Shown here: in pieces, positions 42,031 through 55,427 of the stretch
Numbering within the stretch: the first letter of the stretch is position 1
Layout of the letters: each line of letters begins with the position of its first letter
Origin: Ilex aquifolium
Taxonomy: Eukaryota > Streptophyta > Magnoliopsida > Aquifoliales > Aquifoliaceae
DNA length: 64,000 nucleotides
Assembly (NCBI GenBank): GCA_951799425.1
Contig: OX637398.1
Coordinates: 19,354,270-19,418,269 of the forward strand
Direction of reading: 5' to 3'
Made by a program: the position numbers and the translations under genes
The notes under the pieces: model-generated
Seen by the model: only the letters and a program-made list of their open reading frames with translations
Told to the model about the DNA's origin: nothing
Database searches by the model: none

Positions 42031-43765
42031 TCTGAAAATTTTCTTCCTGTAGATAATTCAATGTTCTATGGGTAGAAGAGCTCAGTTTGCCCCTAATTCA
42101 ATCATTTTTCAATTCTAACTCATCCAATCTCATATAACAACCACCCAAACTTATATAACATCCAATTTTACACAAAACATAGTTCATATGAGTTCGTTTT
42201 ACAATCCTTTATACAATATTACATGTCCAAAAACTAAATTTACACATTTATTTTACAAAAATGTAATTTAAAGCCACAACTCAGGTTTCTTCATCAATGA
42301 GGGCCCAAGTGAGAGCCATCCACCGGTGCTTGTACCTCACCTGAAATGTTGTCCCCACAAAGGGTGAGCCACGTTCAATAGGGTATCTCCTAAAAAGGCT
42401 ACTCCCCAACCTAGATATATATGAAATGCTCACATGCAATTCGACAATCAAACAAACATTCATCCAAGAACATACAACTTCAAGAACGAATGTCATAATG
42501 CCATGCCATGTTATGAGGTGAGACTCACACATGCAATGTAACCCGAGCCTTCACCGGCTCCCATAATACATGTAATGTCATGCGTATGAATCCGGGCATT
42601 ACAAGTCATCGCCATTGACGTTACACATCCAATGACTATTTATAAAATGAACCATGTGTTTTTCTTGGATAGGTGATTTCCTTGACTTGCACCAACGGTC
42701 CACCACACCGACACGGATTTTGGTATACCACCTCCAGTTCCGCATACACCAATACACTTTTTTGGACTTTCATCGTCGGAAGTGTATAAACCAATAACCT
42801 GGTCTTGCACCTAAGGGAGAGTCTAGCCCTTCTTGCTATACCAGACACAAGTTTTCCATGCAACCCGTGTAACTCAGTTGGACCTAGGTCCAACCTTCCC
42901 GAGTCCAAGCCTCAACCACCAAGAATGGTGTTTGATCCAAAAAACATGCACACACCCACACCCATGTCACATGCCCACGAATGTGATGCTTTGTGTGCAT
43001 ATGCAATGTAATGTACAATTGCATGTCATATCATTATGCAACCAAGATTTCAGTTGCAATTCCAATATCATGCTCATCATATAATGAGAGTAACATGACA
43101 CACCATTTTCACAATTTCAATTATATCATGAGCATATAATTACATTCCAAAATTTCCACCAAGTATGTCACAACATTTTCAATGAAACCAACATGCTAAA
43201 TCAACATAGATATTTTATCAAACACCTTCAAGGTATAAAATGTAAACACATAGCATGCCCAATCAACACATTTTTCTTGAAATTACCAAAACAAGCAATA
43301 TCACCCAAAATCACATTCATGCAAAAATTGGTTTTATATATTCTTATACCATTTCACATACTCTAGTTACACTAGAAATACATTTAGACAAGAGATTTCA
43401 TCTCAAGTCAAGCTACCAATTTCATATGAAACCTTAGGTTGAAAATAAACCTAGGTAGGAGAAGAACCCAACCTCTTGAAGCGTATTACACATAGTAGGA
43501 AGCTCCCAAGAACCCAAATCAAGCTTCAAACCTTGATTTCTAAAAATACCGTCTTTGAGACTTCATCAAAATCCCTAATTTTTGGTATATAGACGTAGCT
43601 CTCATTGAATAGATGAATTTTATTCTTGGCCCGAAAGATTCCGACCAAAGGTTGGCCTTAGATCGCAAGAAGAAGAAGAAGAAACCCTTGATTTTGTGTC
43701 TTCTCCCCTCTCTCTCTCCAACGAAATTCAGCAGCCCAAATTGGGGGAAAATTCTGATTTTCCCC

Positions 43766-43774
43766 CTTTTTATA
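43766..43774 (-). promoter_or_regulatory. TATA box of the family-B 5' LTR
   Basis: TATAAAAAG on the minus strand in GGGGTATAAAAAGGGGG, about 390 bp from the LTR start. Conserved in the left LTR and, as TATAAATAA, in the solo LTR at 23442. Confidence 0.65.
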
Positions 43775-44168
43775 CCCCTCGAATACTTGGCCCACAACGC
43801 GCCACATGTCCCACCTTTTACTGATCTTATTTCGTCCCGAATCAATTAAATCTCATCCTGTTTTAAGTCCATCATATTTTATTTGAACTAACTTTAAATT
43901 ATTTTTCATGTTTCACAATTAATTCCCGATCGTGTTTATTTTGGTCACGGGACACTCGATCACCTCCTAAAACGCAAAAAATCTGATTGTTTCAGAATTC
44001 AATGAAAATTCAGTGGGTAACTAGATTTCGCGAGACGAGTCCGACGGTGAGGTCCATTTTGTCATCTGAGTTCTAGAAAAATTCTTCTTTTCAACCCGTA
44101 CCGTAACGGCTAATTACCGTTTTGCCTTTTTTCTTAAAAATTCAATTTTTCCCAGGTTTTACAGGATC

Positions 44169-44506
44169 TCAAGTAAAAACCTTCATGAGTTGTGACCAAA
44201 ATTTGGAAGAGCATATTTAGCTGGGATGTCTAGAGATTCTTTGGAGCTGCTACTTGAGAGATCCCTTCATGACGTAGAAGTTGGAAATGATGTGAATGGG
44301 CATAGAGTTTGACTACCGCTATATGGTTTGTTCAGAATGTCATAGTATGTCTAAGGATGCAGAATCATTAGAGCAATCATGAAAGTTTGAAGAAAGTTGT
44401 ATGGAAAAGGGAGTTCTTTTTATTTATTTGAACATGAGTTTCTGGATAAGGAAACGTGTTGTGAAATGCAGGAAGTGTTAGTAATAGGACCACCTTTTTT
44501 TTTGAA
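44169..44506. other. Unrecognised DNA right of the family-B element
   Basis: Original continuation of the DNA left of 31557. The frame at 44397-44645 has no recognised motif and crosses into the CACTA-like segment. I see no copia domain here although a copia fragment follows at 44,845. Confidence 0.5.
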
Positions 44507-44844
44507 CACTAATAGGAGCAATTTCAAAATTGGTTTTTTCATCAATTATTATTGGGTTTATTTGTTGCCAAGGCATATTTTCCTAAAAGAGGACTCCCGC
44601 TATTTTTCCCAACGTATTGAAGCAATTAGCCGCAAAATCTCATAATAATTCCCCACAATTTATTTATTCACCAAAATGAACATTTATCGAGGAAAATAAT
44701 TTTTTGTCGGTATATACTTTCCCCAACTAGCATGCCTCGACCAACAGGGCGACAAAAAAATTCCTTGAGCAAATTCATTACCGATTAATTTTTTGGTTTT
44801 AGCGAGGAAAATGTTCTTAGGGAAAACCCCAATTTCTTGTAGTG
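44507..44844. mobile_element. Small CACTA-type element, right end clear, left end tentative
   Basis: The right end AATTTCTTGTAGTG is the reverse complement of CACTACAAGAAATT, the widespread plant CACTA terminus. Inside it are GAGGAAAAT and GCGACAAAAA sub-terminal words. The copia reading frame resumes directly after it, with PFPKEKAWRVESS. A CACTA at 44507 could be the left end, but its next bases match poorly and no 3-bp target duplication is seen (GAA versus ATC). No transposase. Confidence 0.5.
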
Positions 44845-45670
44845 ATCCTTTTCCAAAAGAAAAAGCTTGGAGAGTCGAATCATCATTAAATTTTTTCACA
44901 CCAATGTATGATGACCATAAAAAATTTTTTCTCATAGAGGTAACAAACACTTCATAATCTTTGTTGATGATTTTTCAAGAATGACTTGAGTTTATTTTAT
45001 GAGAAAAAAATCTGAAGTTTTTCAAGTATTCAAGAACTTTCAAATGTTTGTTGAAAGGAAAATAGAATATTACATTAATGTGTTGAAAAGTAATAGAGGT
45101 ATTGAGTACAACTCTAATGAATTTAATAAGTGTTGTGAAGATATCAGTATGTAAAGACAATTGATTGTTGTGTATACTCCACAAAAAAATGGATTGGCTG
45201 AAAGAAAGAATAAAATCATTGTTGAGATGACAAAATCGATGTTTATGAGAAAGGATTACTTAAATCATTTTGCGCCCTAAGTGGTATACACAATGGTTTA
45301 CTTGATGATTGGATGTTCAACAAAGGCTTTGGAGAACCCAAATCCAATTGAGGCATTGTGTGGAAGGAAGATGTCGGTGAACCACTTGAAAGTTTTTGGG
45401 TGCATTTGTTTTCCACATGTTTCTAAACAAGTGATGTACATGTTTGATGAAAGTAGTGAAAAATACATTTTTGTGGGTTATAGCTCAAAATAAAAAGGGT
45501 TATAGACTCTTTAGTTTGAAGAGAAATAAAGTGATTATTTGTAGAGATGTTCTCTTTAATGAGAAGGACTCTTGGAATTGGAAAGCAAAGAATGTTCAAA
45601 ATCAAGTTGTTGTTGCAAATGAAGATTATGGAAGCTTTGAGCATAGAAGAAAAAGTTGAAATTCCACCAC
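44845..45670 (+). pseudogene. Ty1/copia integrase core fragment
   Basis: Order: FPKEKAWRVESS, FIIFVDDFSRMT (first Asp), LKSNRGIEY (second catalytic Asp is Asn), TPQKNGLAERKN (Glu), then VNHLKVFGCICF, EKYIFVGYS, and the WNWK linker. Stops at about 44988 and 45152, plus others, and two frameshifts. The frame is lost at 45670, where the LINE target duplication begins. It continues at 55534. Confidence 0.87.
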
Positions 45671-45867
45671 AAATGTGTTCAACACAAATTTTTTTTTGGT
45701 GAATCTCGATGGTGCGAGAGAAATTTATTGATTAAAAATTAAATTACACCTAGCCAGGGGGGACGTATGTACCTTACCCCTCGATGCATTCTAATTACAA
45801 GTGAAAGATTAAAACAGGTAAAATATGCATGCTTAGTACAAATCAAAAAATGAAAATTAAGAAAACC

Positions 45868-48386
45868 TGTAACGCCCCAAATACCACCCTGGACGGCATT
45901 ACATTCTAAAACCATTCATAACATGAGGGCAACTAATAAAAATCCATAAATGACCGGGGGTCCCTAATTTAACGAAATTTGGGCAGAGTCTCCTTTGTAC
46001 GGGAAGCTCTACCCAAAACACAACCTGTGCAATTATATTAACTTGACCACACAGGGTCCATTTAACCATCCAATAACAATAAAATTTCATTTACCATCTA
46101 TACTATCCATAATGTTATCCCAAAAGAATAGGCCAAGTATGGCAGTTACATTCCCAAAAGAATTACATGAATATACTGCAGCGGAATTTCAAAAGAATCT
46201 AGACTTTACATTGTTCAGAATTAAATCTCCTAGTCTAGAACAAAATAAGCTACATCTCTAGATGTCCCACTCGGGATCTAGGTACCCCTCCAATGAGGCG
46301 TCTCCAAGGCCCGGCTCATTAGCGCCAAGCTCCTCCTCTATAGCATAATCTGAAAAAGGTTAGCGGTAGGGGGTGAGCACGAAGCTCTGTAGAAAATTTA
46401 TCCCAAACCCAAACAAGGTTTAGAAAACATATAAAACGGGTCGGTCTCATTTCACAAATAACATATATAGTATTTGAAGTAAAACGAGGACATTTAATTA
46501 GATCCCAAGTTTACGCATCAACAATAATTTAATGAATAAATGAAACCAATATACAATTCATAAGTAATTTCCAAAACATAATCCATCCCACCATACACCA
46601 TTTCCACAAGTTCTTGTGGCATCCCATACTACCCCAAAACTCTTGTAGAAACCGTCTATGGTAAAGTGAACAATAACCCATACTAGATGTCCGACACTAC
46701 CCACGTTACTAATCCGTTATCATTAGTGCTAGGAAATGTTCGTACCCACACGGCGTACAAAGACGTCTACCCACACCATGTGGTAGGAAAAGTTCATACC
46801 CGCGTAGCATACAAAGCCGTCTACCCACTACATGATACCCGGTCAATAGTAAACCATGTTAGTATCGTACAACCCCTCAAGAGATAACATACCAACAAAC
46901 ATCTCACATTACCACCAATACCATAAATCTCCAATTTTTCCATCCCACCTCACATGTAACATTTCAATAAAACAATTTAGGAAAAACACATGAGATCATC
47001 GAAATATCATTTTATTACTCAACACATAACACTAAATTTCCTTTTTAAAACAAGACAAAAGAGTATCCAAGGAGAATCCACACTTCATGAATAAATAGAG
47101 TTTTGAAGTGAGGACATGTGAATGTTGGGTTAGGATATCAAGGGCCAATGGATGTAAAGCTTGAAATCAAGAACAATTAAACACAAGGTCTTGAAATTAA
47201 GAATAAAGGAATAACAAGGTGGGTCATCAATGACAAAAGAACAATCAAGCCTTGACGTCCATAGCAACAAATATCAAGCTTGGGAATCCAAAAGTGAAGG
47301 AACAATCAAGTTTTGTCATTTATAACAACAAACATTAAGATTAGACCTCATGAACAAGGGGGAAATCAAGAGGAACCCAATTTCCTTACAATTAGAATTT
47401 CGAAGGCACACCAAGAGATTTAGCGATTACCCAAGCACAACATAGTTTAGAACATGTAATATTTAAGGTTAGGAATCAAGAGAAAAGGAGAAATCAAAGA
47501 AAACACAATCTCCTTGAAAATTTGGGGTTTCAAAGGCATACAAGGGATTTATGGCTATCAAGCCCTAATTTCGTTCATGATATGGTAAGGGATTACAAGA
47601 GCAACAAGAAATAGAGATTCCATAACATACATATAAGATTTGGAAGCAAAACATACATAAATATAAACCCTAACCTCAATGTAAGAGAAAAGGAAGAAAT
47701 TCCCTACCTTAGATCAAGACTTTAAACTTAGAACCCAAGTTCTTGTGATCTCCTCCTTCCCTTTTCTCCCTTCTTGATCTTCCTCTAGAGTCCTAAGAGA
47801 AGTGGGTTGAGAGTGGAATGAGAGAAATGAGGAAAAATGGGATGAAATGGTGTTATATTTCGGCCAAATCCCGATTTTTACTGTTCACAGTCTGTTTTGG
47901 GGGTTCTCCGAACTTACTGTTTTCCTTATTTTTGACCATGATACACTTTGAATCTGAAAAAGTGAAAAACATGAAAGTTGTAGATCTAGATGTCTTCGGC
48001 ATTGTGTCAAAATTTCAGCTCAATCTGACCATTGTAGCAAGAGTTATGACAATTCTACGACAACTGGTCCGGAGTAGGCAGCATACCAGGAGGCGCGCCT
48101 CAGCGCCCATTTGGGCGCCCCAGCGCCCACATTCTGTCCAAAATGGCTCCCCTTGTCATTTCCAATCCAATTTTAACCCTTCCAACTCTAATCCTAACTT
48201 ATCCCACATACTTTTCTACATCAACCTAATTAGTTCAAGTTCTATTATGATTTATTTTGTACATTTACATACCGAAACTAATCTTTAACTACTCTTTCCT
48301 TGAGTTATACTATTTTAACATTTCAAATGAAATAGTTACTAAACACCTATGTCTTTTATTTTTATATACGCATGTGGGGTATTACA
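45868..48386 (-). mobile_element. Solo LTR, family C, perfect target duplication
   Basis: 2,519 bp, TGTAACGCCCC..GGGTATTACA on the plus strand, flanked by AAACC at 45863-45867 and 48387-48391. It resembles the solo LTR at 59368-61600 at both ends and in the GGGGGTGAGCA stretch near 46370. The GGGGCGTTACA end on the minus strand, like family B, suggests a chromovirus read on the minus strand. Weak TATA at about 47852. G+C palindromes at 48091-48120. Confidence 0.85.
48091..48129 (-). repeat. GC-rich palindrome cluster in the family-C LTR
   Basis: AGGCGCGCCT (48091-48100) and GGGCGCCC (48113-48120), with CAGCGCCCA on both sides, about 240 bp upstream of the presumed TATA box. It is a G+C island in AT-rich DNA. 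Confidence 0.7.
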
Positions 48387-48391
48387 AAACC

Positions 48392-49756
48392 CTAAGCATA
48401 CTACATGTGAATAGCATAAATAACATAAGTATTGGTAGTAAAATTAAGAGCGCATTTATGTTGCAAGAGTTGCAACTTAAATGAGCAGAAACGAGAGCTG
48501 AGAGAAGGATTGAGTAGTCCTTATTCGTAGCTTGGATGAACTGAGAGCAGAGCTGGAATGAGCTGATGGGGAGATGCTGCGCTTGCTAGCAAGCTGAGAG
48601 ATGTTTTGAGCTGGGGAGAGCTGAGTGATTGATTGAGTTGAGCCTACATTGAATTTGAGCTAAAGGTAAATTGGATCTGGGGTGCAGATGAAGAGTCATC
48701 AGATAGGGCAGTTGAGAGGATTGCCTTCGGGAAATGAAAAGCCAGGAGATAAGTCAGCCTGATATGCCAAAGCGCCTATTGAAAGGTACATCCTCTTATC
48801 TGATAAGGAAGATGAATGGTCCTAGTAATAAAAGCAGAGGTGTCTCTGCAATTCTACACAGATCAGAGAGAAAAAGAGACTCTGCCTGAGAGCCTTCACG
48901 TCCAACATATTGCAGATCCAAACTCCTCATCTCTAACGAAGAACAACCAAAGAGATGAACATGCCAAAATTGGGGATCAAATCGATGATCCCCATTCTTG
49001 TTGCAATCCAGATTCTGAGTCTATGGGAGAAGATGAATATCCAACGTCTTCAAGAAGATCCTCCAAAGAGCAAGGTAGATTGAAATCCAACCAGAAGGCC
49101 AAGGGACCAAAAGAGAGAAGAAGTTCAGCCTCAGTAAGAGAGAGTATAACCATCCAACCACACGAGCATAGAACTCCTCCTCACTAGCACAGAATAGGAT
49201 AAGTCCCCTGTAACAGAACCAGCCAAGACCTTCCTTGCAGAACAACATGCGAAGCAGATGGAACAAGATCAGAACCTGAATGACGAAGCTACCCCAAGAC
49301 TAGTAGAGGCCCTGACACTGATCATGAGGAAGAAAAGAAGACAAACAAGTGCCTGTAGTGCTATTCCCTTGTAGTTTTTCTTTGCTTTTGATAAAAATAT
49401 CCCACATGTTTACGGATAAGTATGTAAACTGGACTGTATAAATGGACTGTGGTTTTAAAATGGATTGTAATATGGATTTAATCCTTCTGTTTGAGATCTT
49501 TTGCTTTCCCCATATAGATGATTCCATAGAACAGTTAAGAAAATAAGATAGAAATAGGTAGAGAACCTCTTTGTGAATTGCCTTGATCCCACGCTGATCA
49601 AGCTGCTGAAAAAGCCTGATGTAAAGTGTGAACTGCATACTTGAATGTTTCATGTTTGGACCATAAAACACAACCTCTACGTAACTATTGGAGAATTTTA
49701 ACCTTAGAGCGCATGGATTTAATTTGATGCTGGTCCTGTAGTAGGAGTTGCCTCGT
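48392..49756 (-). other. LINE 3' untranslated region, partly unexplained
   Basis: Between the ORF2 end and the solo LTR. At 1.36 kb it is long for a plant L1 3' region. On the opposite (plus) strand 48816-49187 is open for 123 codons of hydrophilic, charged sequence ending in a basic stretch. I do not recognise it. It may be another inserted fragment. Confidence 0.45.
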
Positions 49757-52700
49757 TTATGGATTTAGAGTGTTGTGAGAAGTGTGAGTGTGAGAGACTT
49801 GGTCACAGACTCCTTGGTTGGCTAAAGAGTATGCAACCGCATTCCTTCTCTAAAGGAATGATGTATTTGATATTCAAAGCTTTGGAGAATATTAAAAATT
49901 TTACGAGAGAGGGCCCAAAACTTCCAAGCTAACATAGATTGCTGCTTAATCAGGTCCACAAGGACTTGAGAATCTGTCTCAATAATTAAGGGATAAAACT
50001 CCAACCCATAATTCTTCACAAGAAGTAGGCCATCCAGGAGAGCAAGAATTTTTGCTTCCATATTGGAACAAATTGCATAGAAATATGATCCAGCTAAAAC
50101 CATCTCACCCCATTCATTACGTAGTACCACACCACCACCTGATTGACCTGGGTTGCCCTTTGAGGCGCCATTTGTATTTAGTTTAAGAGTACCCTTAGGA
50201 GGAAAGTTCCAGCAAATACATTTAACACTCTTGAAAACCTTTGTTCACAACCTCACATTAAGAGTCTAGAGCATAGACTGACCACTAGCAAAATCCAAGA
50301 CTTTGGGTTTAAATATAATTGCTTGTAACCTAAGCAGATGAATAATAAGAGAAAATAGAGAGTTAAAGACCCTGTAGCAACATTCTTTCCATATCTTCCA
50401 GTAAACTAGTAGGGGTATACTCCTCATTATAGAATGACTCACGGACTATTTAGGATAAGCCCTACATAATCTGAGAAACCTGGATGTTGGAGACTCTGCG
50501 GAGAACACCTGAAAACCAAACAGACTTGAAATTTTGCACCAAAGTTGAAAACTGTAATTGCAAGAGATAAATAGATGAGAAGCAGATTCCTCCTCACAAC
50601 AACATAAAGGGCATCTACTTGCCAAAGCGACTCCCAAACTCCTGAATTTTAAGTCTAGAGGGAGTGCATTCTTCATAATCTTCCATCCAATTAACTGTGC
50701 ACTAGGAGGAGAGCATTGCTTCCATATGCTAATGGCCTGATCATCTAGCATGTTATCCCTCCTAGACAATTTCCATGCTGTTTTGATAGAGAAGTTCCCT
50801 AATGAAGTGGGCTGCCAAATTAGCTTGTCTTGTTGTTCAGTCAGGATGACCCCAGAAGAGTGAACCTCATGGAGAAGATTCTGATCTAACTGGTGAAATA
50901 CACTTTGTAGCTACCATTGATCTTGAATAAGCAACTCTGACAACTTAGGAAAATGAACTGGTGTAGTTGAATTCCTAAGAAGGAGAGGGCCTCCACCTGT
51001 CCAATTATCACACCAAAAATCCACACTAGAGCCAGAACCAACTAACATCTTTGAATTATTAATGATGACTTCAAACCATGGAGATAGCACTTTGAGGCAC
51101 CTGGGCTAAACTTGACTATTGAAACGCAACAAATGATTCCCTTTTAGATACTTAACTGAAAAGAATGTGGAACACAGGGAGCTATTCTACAAAAGATTCC
51201 AAACCTGCTTCATTCTAAATGAATTCTACACTTCCTCCAATTTTTGAATTCCCAAACCCCCTCACTTAGTGGCATTGTAACTTTATCCCATGAAACCAAA
51301 TGCCTTTTCTTTACATTTGCCTTATTAGACCACATAAAAGAAGACATAACGGAGTTCATTTTTGCGATGATCCCTTTAGGCTGGTTCAAGGAGGCAAGCA
51401 GATGAATGGGTAGTGAACATAACACAGATTTAATAAGGACTATTCTGCCCATATTAGAGAGGAGCTTAGCGTACCAGCCCTCCAATCTTGATTGAAATTT
51501 CTGCAGTATCTCCTCAAACTAGATCAACTTAACCCTCCCCTTAATAATTGGGCAACCTAGGTATGTAAAAGGACTTTGCTTAAGGGGGATATTAGCAACC
51601 TGTGATAGGCTATGTCTCCTCGCAACTGTAATTTTAGAAGAGCAATATAGGGAACTTTTATGTTTGTTTACTCTCAGGCCAGATGACTGCTCATACCTGC
51701 CCACAAACTTCAAGAGGTTAATCATAGACCTCTTATGCCCTCTCAGGAAGATGAGAGTGTCATCTGCAAACAATAATTGGCTTAGAGGCCTTGAACCTCT
51801 TCCTGCGTGATAACTTTGGATTAAACCCTGCTCAAACTGGGATCTCAATCCCCTACTCAATACTTCCTCGGCTAAAATGAAAAGAGAGGGTGACAAAGGA
51901 TAACCCTGTCTTAAACCTCTAGAGATGGGAAAAAAACCATGTCGAACACCATTAATGGATAAAGAAATATTCTGATGACTGAGGCAGTTAGAAATAATGG
52001 CTATGAAGTCTTCAGAAAAACCAAAGTTGTTCAAAGTATGTTTCAAAAAATCCCACTCCAATCTATCGAATGCTTTCATCATATCAAGCTTAACAATAAC
52101 ATTCCCAGCATCAACCTTACAGTTTAGATCATCCATCATAAACTAGGCAAGAGCAATGCTATCGCCCATAGATCTTCCTTTGAAAAACCCATGATGTTCG
52201 GCTGATATTAGCTTCGGCAGCAACACCCCCAATCTATTTGCTAGCAATTTTTTGAAGATTTTGTATAAAAAAGTACAAAGACTAATGGGTCTAAAATCAA
52301 CAAATGTGGATGGAATGTCTTTCTTAGGGATCAAAGACAAAATAGTAGTGTTTACTCATCTTGGAATCACCCCACCTTGAAGGAAAAAATTGACTGCAAT
52401 CAAAAGGTCATTTTTAATAATTTCCCAGGTAGTTTGGAAGAATTTACCTGAGAATCCATCAGCTCTTGATGCACTGTGCGTAGACATGCCAAAAATAATA
52501 GATTTGAGCTCCTCTAAGGTGGTTGGGGAAGTAAGCATTGTATTTTCTTCAAGAGAAACCAGTCTGGGAATGTTGTTGAACAAATCATAATCAATAGAGT
52601 GAACTTCAGTGTTATAAAGTGTAGAAAAGAAAGCCACTGCACAACTAGCAATAGCCTCTTCCTCCTCTAACAAGTGTCCTTCCGAATTCTTGATTCTTGA

Positions 52701-53825
52701 AATTTTTTTCCTCGCAACCTTGCCTCTAGCAATGGCATGGTATAGTTTGGTGTTTCTTTCCCCCTCAAGGGCCCATCGTATGTTTGCTTTCTGCCTCCAA
52801 TACAATTCCTCCAGTCTAAGAACCTCATCTAGCTCCATCTTAGCATCATTCAAAGCTTGAACATTAGACTCAGAATCGTCCTCCTCCAATTTTTTTTCAG
52901 CTTGTTGCAATTGCCTTTCTTTCACTTTGATATTATCGAACACATTACCAAAAACTTCTTTGTTCCACCTTTTTAAATGAAATTTCAAGTACATTAATTT
53001 CAAAAACATATTCTCAATTGGGTTATTGGAATAGTTTCCCGTCCAGTAATTCTCTACTAACTTTAGAAAACCCGAGTGCTCCGTCCACATATCCAGAAAT
53101 TTTTAATAAGATATCCTCCTTGGAGCTACATTATTAGAAAATCTACAGATAAGAGGACAATGATCAGAGTGAATTCTGCCAGCATGCTCAACTTCCGTCT
53201 TCTCAAATCTATCTCCCCAGTTTACGTTAACCAAAGCCCTATCGATCCTTTGCCACATGCTAGAAAAGCCTTGATGATTATTACACCAAGTGAAGGACGT
53301 CCCAGAGAAACCACAGTTTTACAAACCAACTTGATTTATGAAGGACACAAATTCATTCATCATAGCAAGAGAAGGAGAAGCTCCACCCTTTCTCTTTGTA
53401 GAAGAAACAATCGCATTGAAGTCACCTACTAGCATCTAGGGCGCATCAGAAAATTGTATATCAGCCAAATGAGACCATAATGGTCTTCTGAGTAAATGAT
53501 CACATTTTGCATAGACAAATCTAATAAAGAACGACAATGAACCCAAGAAAGACACCTCAACCGTCAAAGCCTGCTCATGCACTGCAATCACATTAAATTT
53601 CACTTTGTGATCCCAAAGGACCCAAATATTTTTTTCAGCTAGCGGGTTTGCCATATAAGAAGAAAATCCCAAACTAACACATAAACTTTGCAATTTGGAA
53701 GGCAACAACTTTGGTTCAAGGAGAGATACTAAACAAACATCATTCAACTTAACAAGTTCCTTAAGTCTAATTCTGGAAGCCTCTTTATTCACTCCCCTCA
53801 CGTTCCAAGAAATTGTATTAATCAT
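49757..53825 (-). pseudogene. LINE ORF2: endonuclease, reverse transcriptase, RNase H
   Basis: Start MINTISWNVRG at 53825, overlapping the ORF1 end. Endonuclease motifs: SWNVRG, LLEPK, VGDFNA (a Trp codon just before it is now TAG), SDHCPL. RT at 52340-51520: VDFRPISLCTFLYKI, VKLDMMKAFDRLEW, GLRQGYPLSPSLF, catalytic FADD. A Cys/His zinc finger at 50660-50580 (CPLCCCEEESASHLFISC). RNase H at 50130-49757 (MEAKILALLDGL, ETDSQVLVDLI), ending NTLNP and TAA in a shifted frame. In-frame stops at 53436, 52356, 52143, 51519 and more. All RT and RNase H signature residues seen remain. Confidence 0.87.
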
Positions 53826-55427
53826 TAGAAATTTGGGGTGTAGACTGCTTCCTAGATTTGGATCTAGTAACAATGCCTGAATGGGTATAATCCTCCACTT
53901 GCAAGTCAATTTCAAAACTCTCATCATTATCTAAATTAATAGATTCAATTTCAACACATGCAAGATTAGTAGTAACCTCATCATCAGAGTGGAAGCCTTT
54001 ATTAGACGGTTCCTTGGCACAATGTAGACCTCTGTCATCATCCAAAACTGAACCATTATTACCAGCACACACATACTTATGATCTATGAGGAAAGTGAAA
54101 TCCAAAGCCAATGAGATTTGGTTATTCAGTAGACACGGTCCAGTAGACTACTCATTAGATTTCTCCATAGTTGAAGCTTCAATAGTTTCCTTCCTGGATT
54201 CCTGAATTACCTCCGTCGAAACAGGTGGGACTGCGCAAGTTGTATCCAAGTCAGTATTGAAACTTACCAAGTTTAATTCGGCATCTTCCTGAATTGAGTG
54301 AAAAGCGGTATCCTTCCCAGAGTGGTCCCCCACTTCGGTTATTCTAGCTGTGCCAACAATATGTGTCTCCTTAGCGAGATCCCTGATTCCTTGGAAATTA
54401 CCCAAAGTTTCCTTCTGACCCACTGTTTGTTTCTCCTTATATTGAGGTTTCCAAATGCCCTTTGCCTTCTGAGTTCTTTCCTGTCCATTGTTCTCCGTGG
54501 ATTGCAGAATCTGTTGACCATTATTCTCCAAGATTTGCTGAGCATGCTTCCCTTTAATGTTCTCAATACCTGCCTTAGTAGCCTTAGCCTATTTAGAAGT
54601 AAATCATTGCTTTGAATATCCTCATACGGTTTTCTTTTACGACATTCTTCTTCGTTGTGACCTTGCTTTCTGCAGGCTTTGCAAAATTTCTTATTCTTCT
54701 CATACACAATACGTTGCCATTGAGCTCCTTCATCCCCTATGTCCAGCCAAGTTCTGGATGGATTATTGGCTAATAGGTTGACCTCCATACTTACTATTGC
54801 AACACCCGGTCTTGATAATGATAATGTAGCTTGATCAAAAGCCAAGAATCTCCCAATAGGTTTGGTTAAGAACTCTAATTAATTCTTCTTAAAGAAATTC
54901 AGAGGCAGGCCTGGTAAAGATATCCACATGGGAACAATCGAAGGCTCGATCCCTGGTACGAAACCTGAGAACCATTTGAAGAACCAAAACAAATAATCTT
55001 TGATCAGCGTAGCATCCTTCAACCATGTCTTCACATAATCTTCTTGAAGTTGGAACTGAATAAGTATATGTCTTTGATCCATTGAACCCACTTCAAAATC
55101 TCCTTTGAGTTGCCATTTGGATCGTATTACCTCCTTGATTACTTCCAGAGACGGCCTGCCATATGAGCATTTACCAATCAAGGAATATTGCATGGATTGA
55201 CAAGAGTCATCAATTTCTTCATTGGTGAAGTAGAAGGCCGGTTCACCTTCATAGAATACCACTGGTTTCTCAATCTTGGGTAAAGAATCATCAAACTTAG
55301 GTTTGGTTGGATGTTTAAAGAGGGAATCAAAGGTTGGTTGCATTGTTGGTTGTGCTGCTGGGACATTTGTAGGTTGTAAATTTGGTGGTTTTGGTGGAAT
55401 ATGGGAAGAACTTGATCTTGTAGTCAT
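53818..55427 (-). pseudogene. LINE ORF1, disrupted
   Basis: Start MTTRSSSSHIPPKPP at 55427. Residues about 50-180 are the DUF4283-type domain of plant LINE ORF1 (KCSYGRPSLEVIKEVIRSKW, IVPMWISLPGLPL). A stop at 54879-54881, then SRPGVAIVSMEVNLL and a CX2CX4HX4C zinc knuckle (CKACRKQGHNEEEC, about 54665-54625). The Gln/Glu-rich C-terminal part lies in another frame (54531-54148 and 54111-53818). ORF1 would bind the RNA in the particle. Confidence 0.82.

Larger units (their letters stand above)
31558..44163 (-). mobile_element. Ty3/gypsy chromovirus (Tekay/Del-like), full length, decayed (family B)
   Basis: Minus-strand element with long LTRs (right 2,606 bp; left of similar size plus a 2.45 kb insertion), an initiator-Met-type primer site, a polypurine tract and gag-protease-RT-RNase H-integrase-chromodomain. 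GGATC at 31553-31557 and 44164-44168 is a perfect target duplication. LTR ends are TGTAAAACC and GGGGCGTCACA in element orientation. The left LTR has TATGACG where the right has TGTGACG. Every coding domain has stops or altered key residues, and the two LTRs differ at many positions, so this is an old insertion. Confidence 0.93.
41558..44163 (-). repeat. 5' LTR of the family-B chromovirus
   Basis: 2,606 bp, TGTGACGCCCC..GGTTTTACA on the plus strand. Promoter box at 43766-43774, palindrome array at 41887-42030. In element orientation the transcript would start near 43,740, giving a long R/U5 of nearly 2.2 kb. Confidence 0.92.

Noticed and set aside
44507..44518. CACTAATAGGAG as a certain left CACTA terminus
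   Set aside because: Only CACTA plus a few scattered bases match the right end, and the flanking triplets differ (GAA versus ATC). Kept as tentative only.
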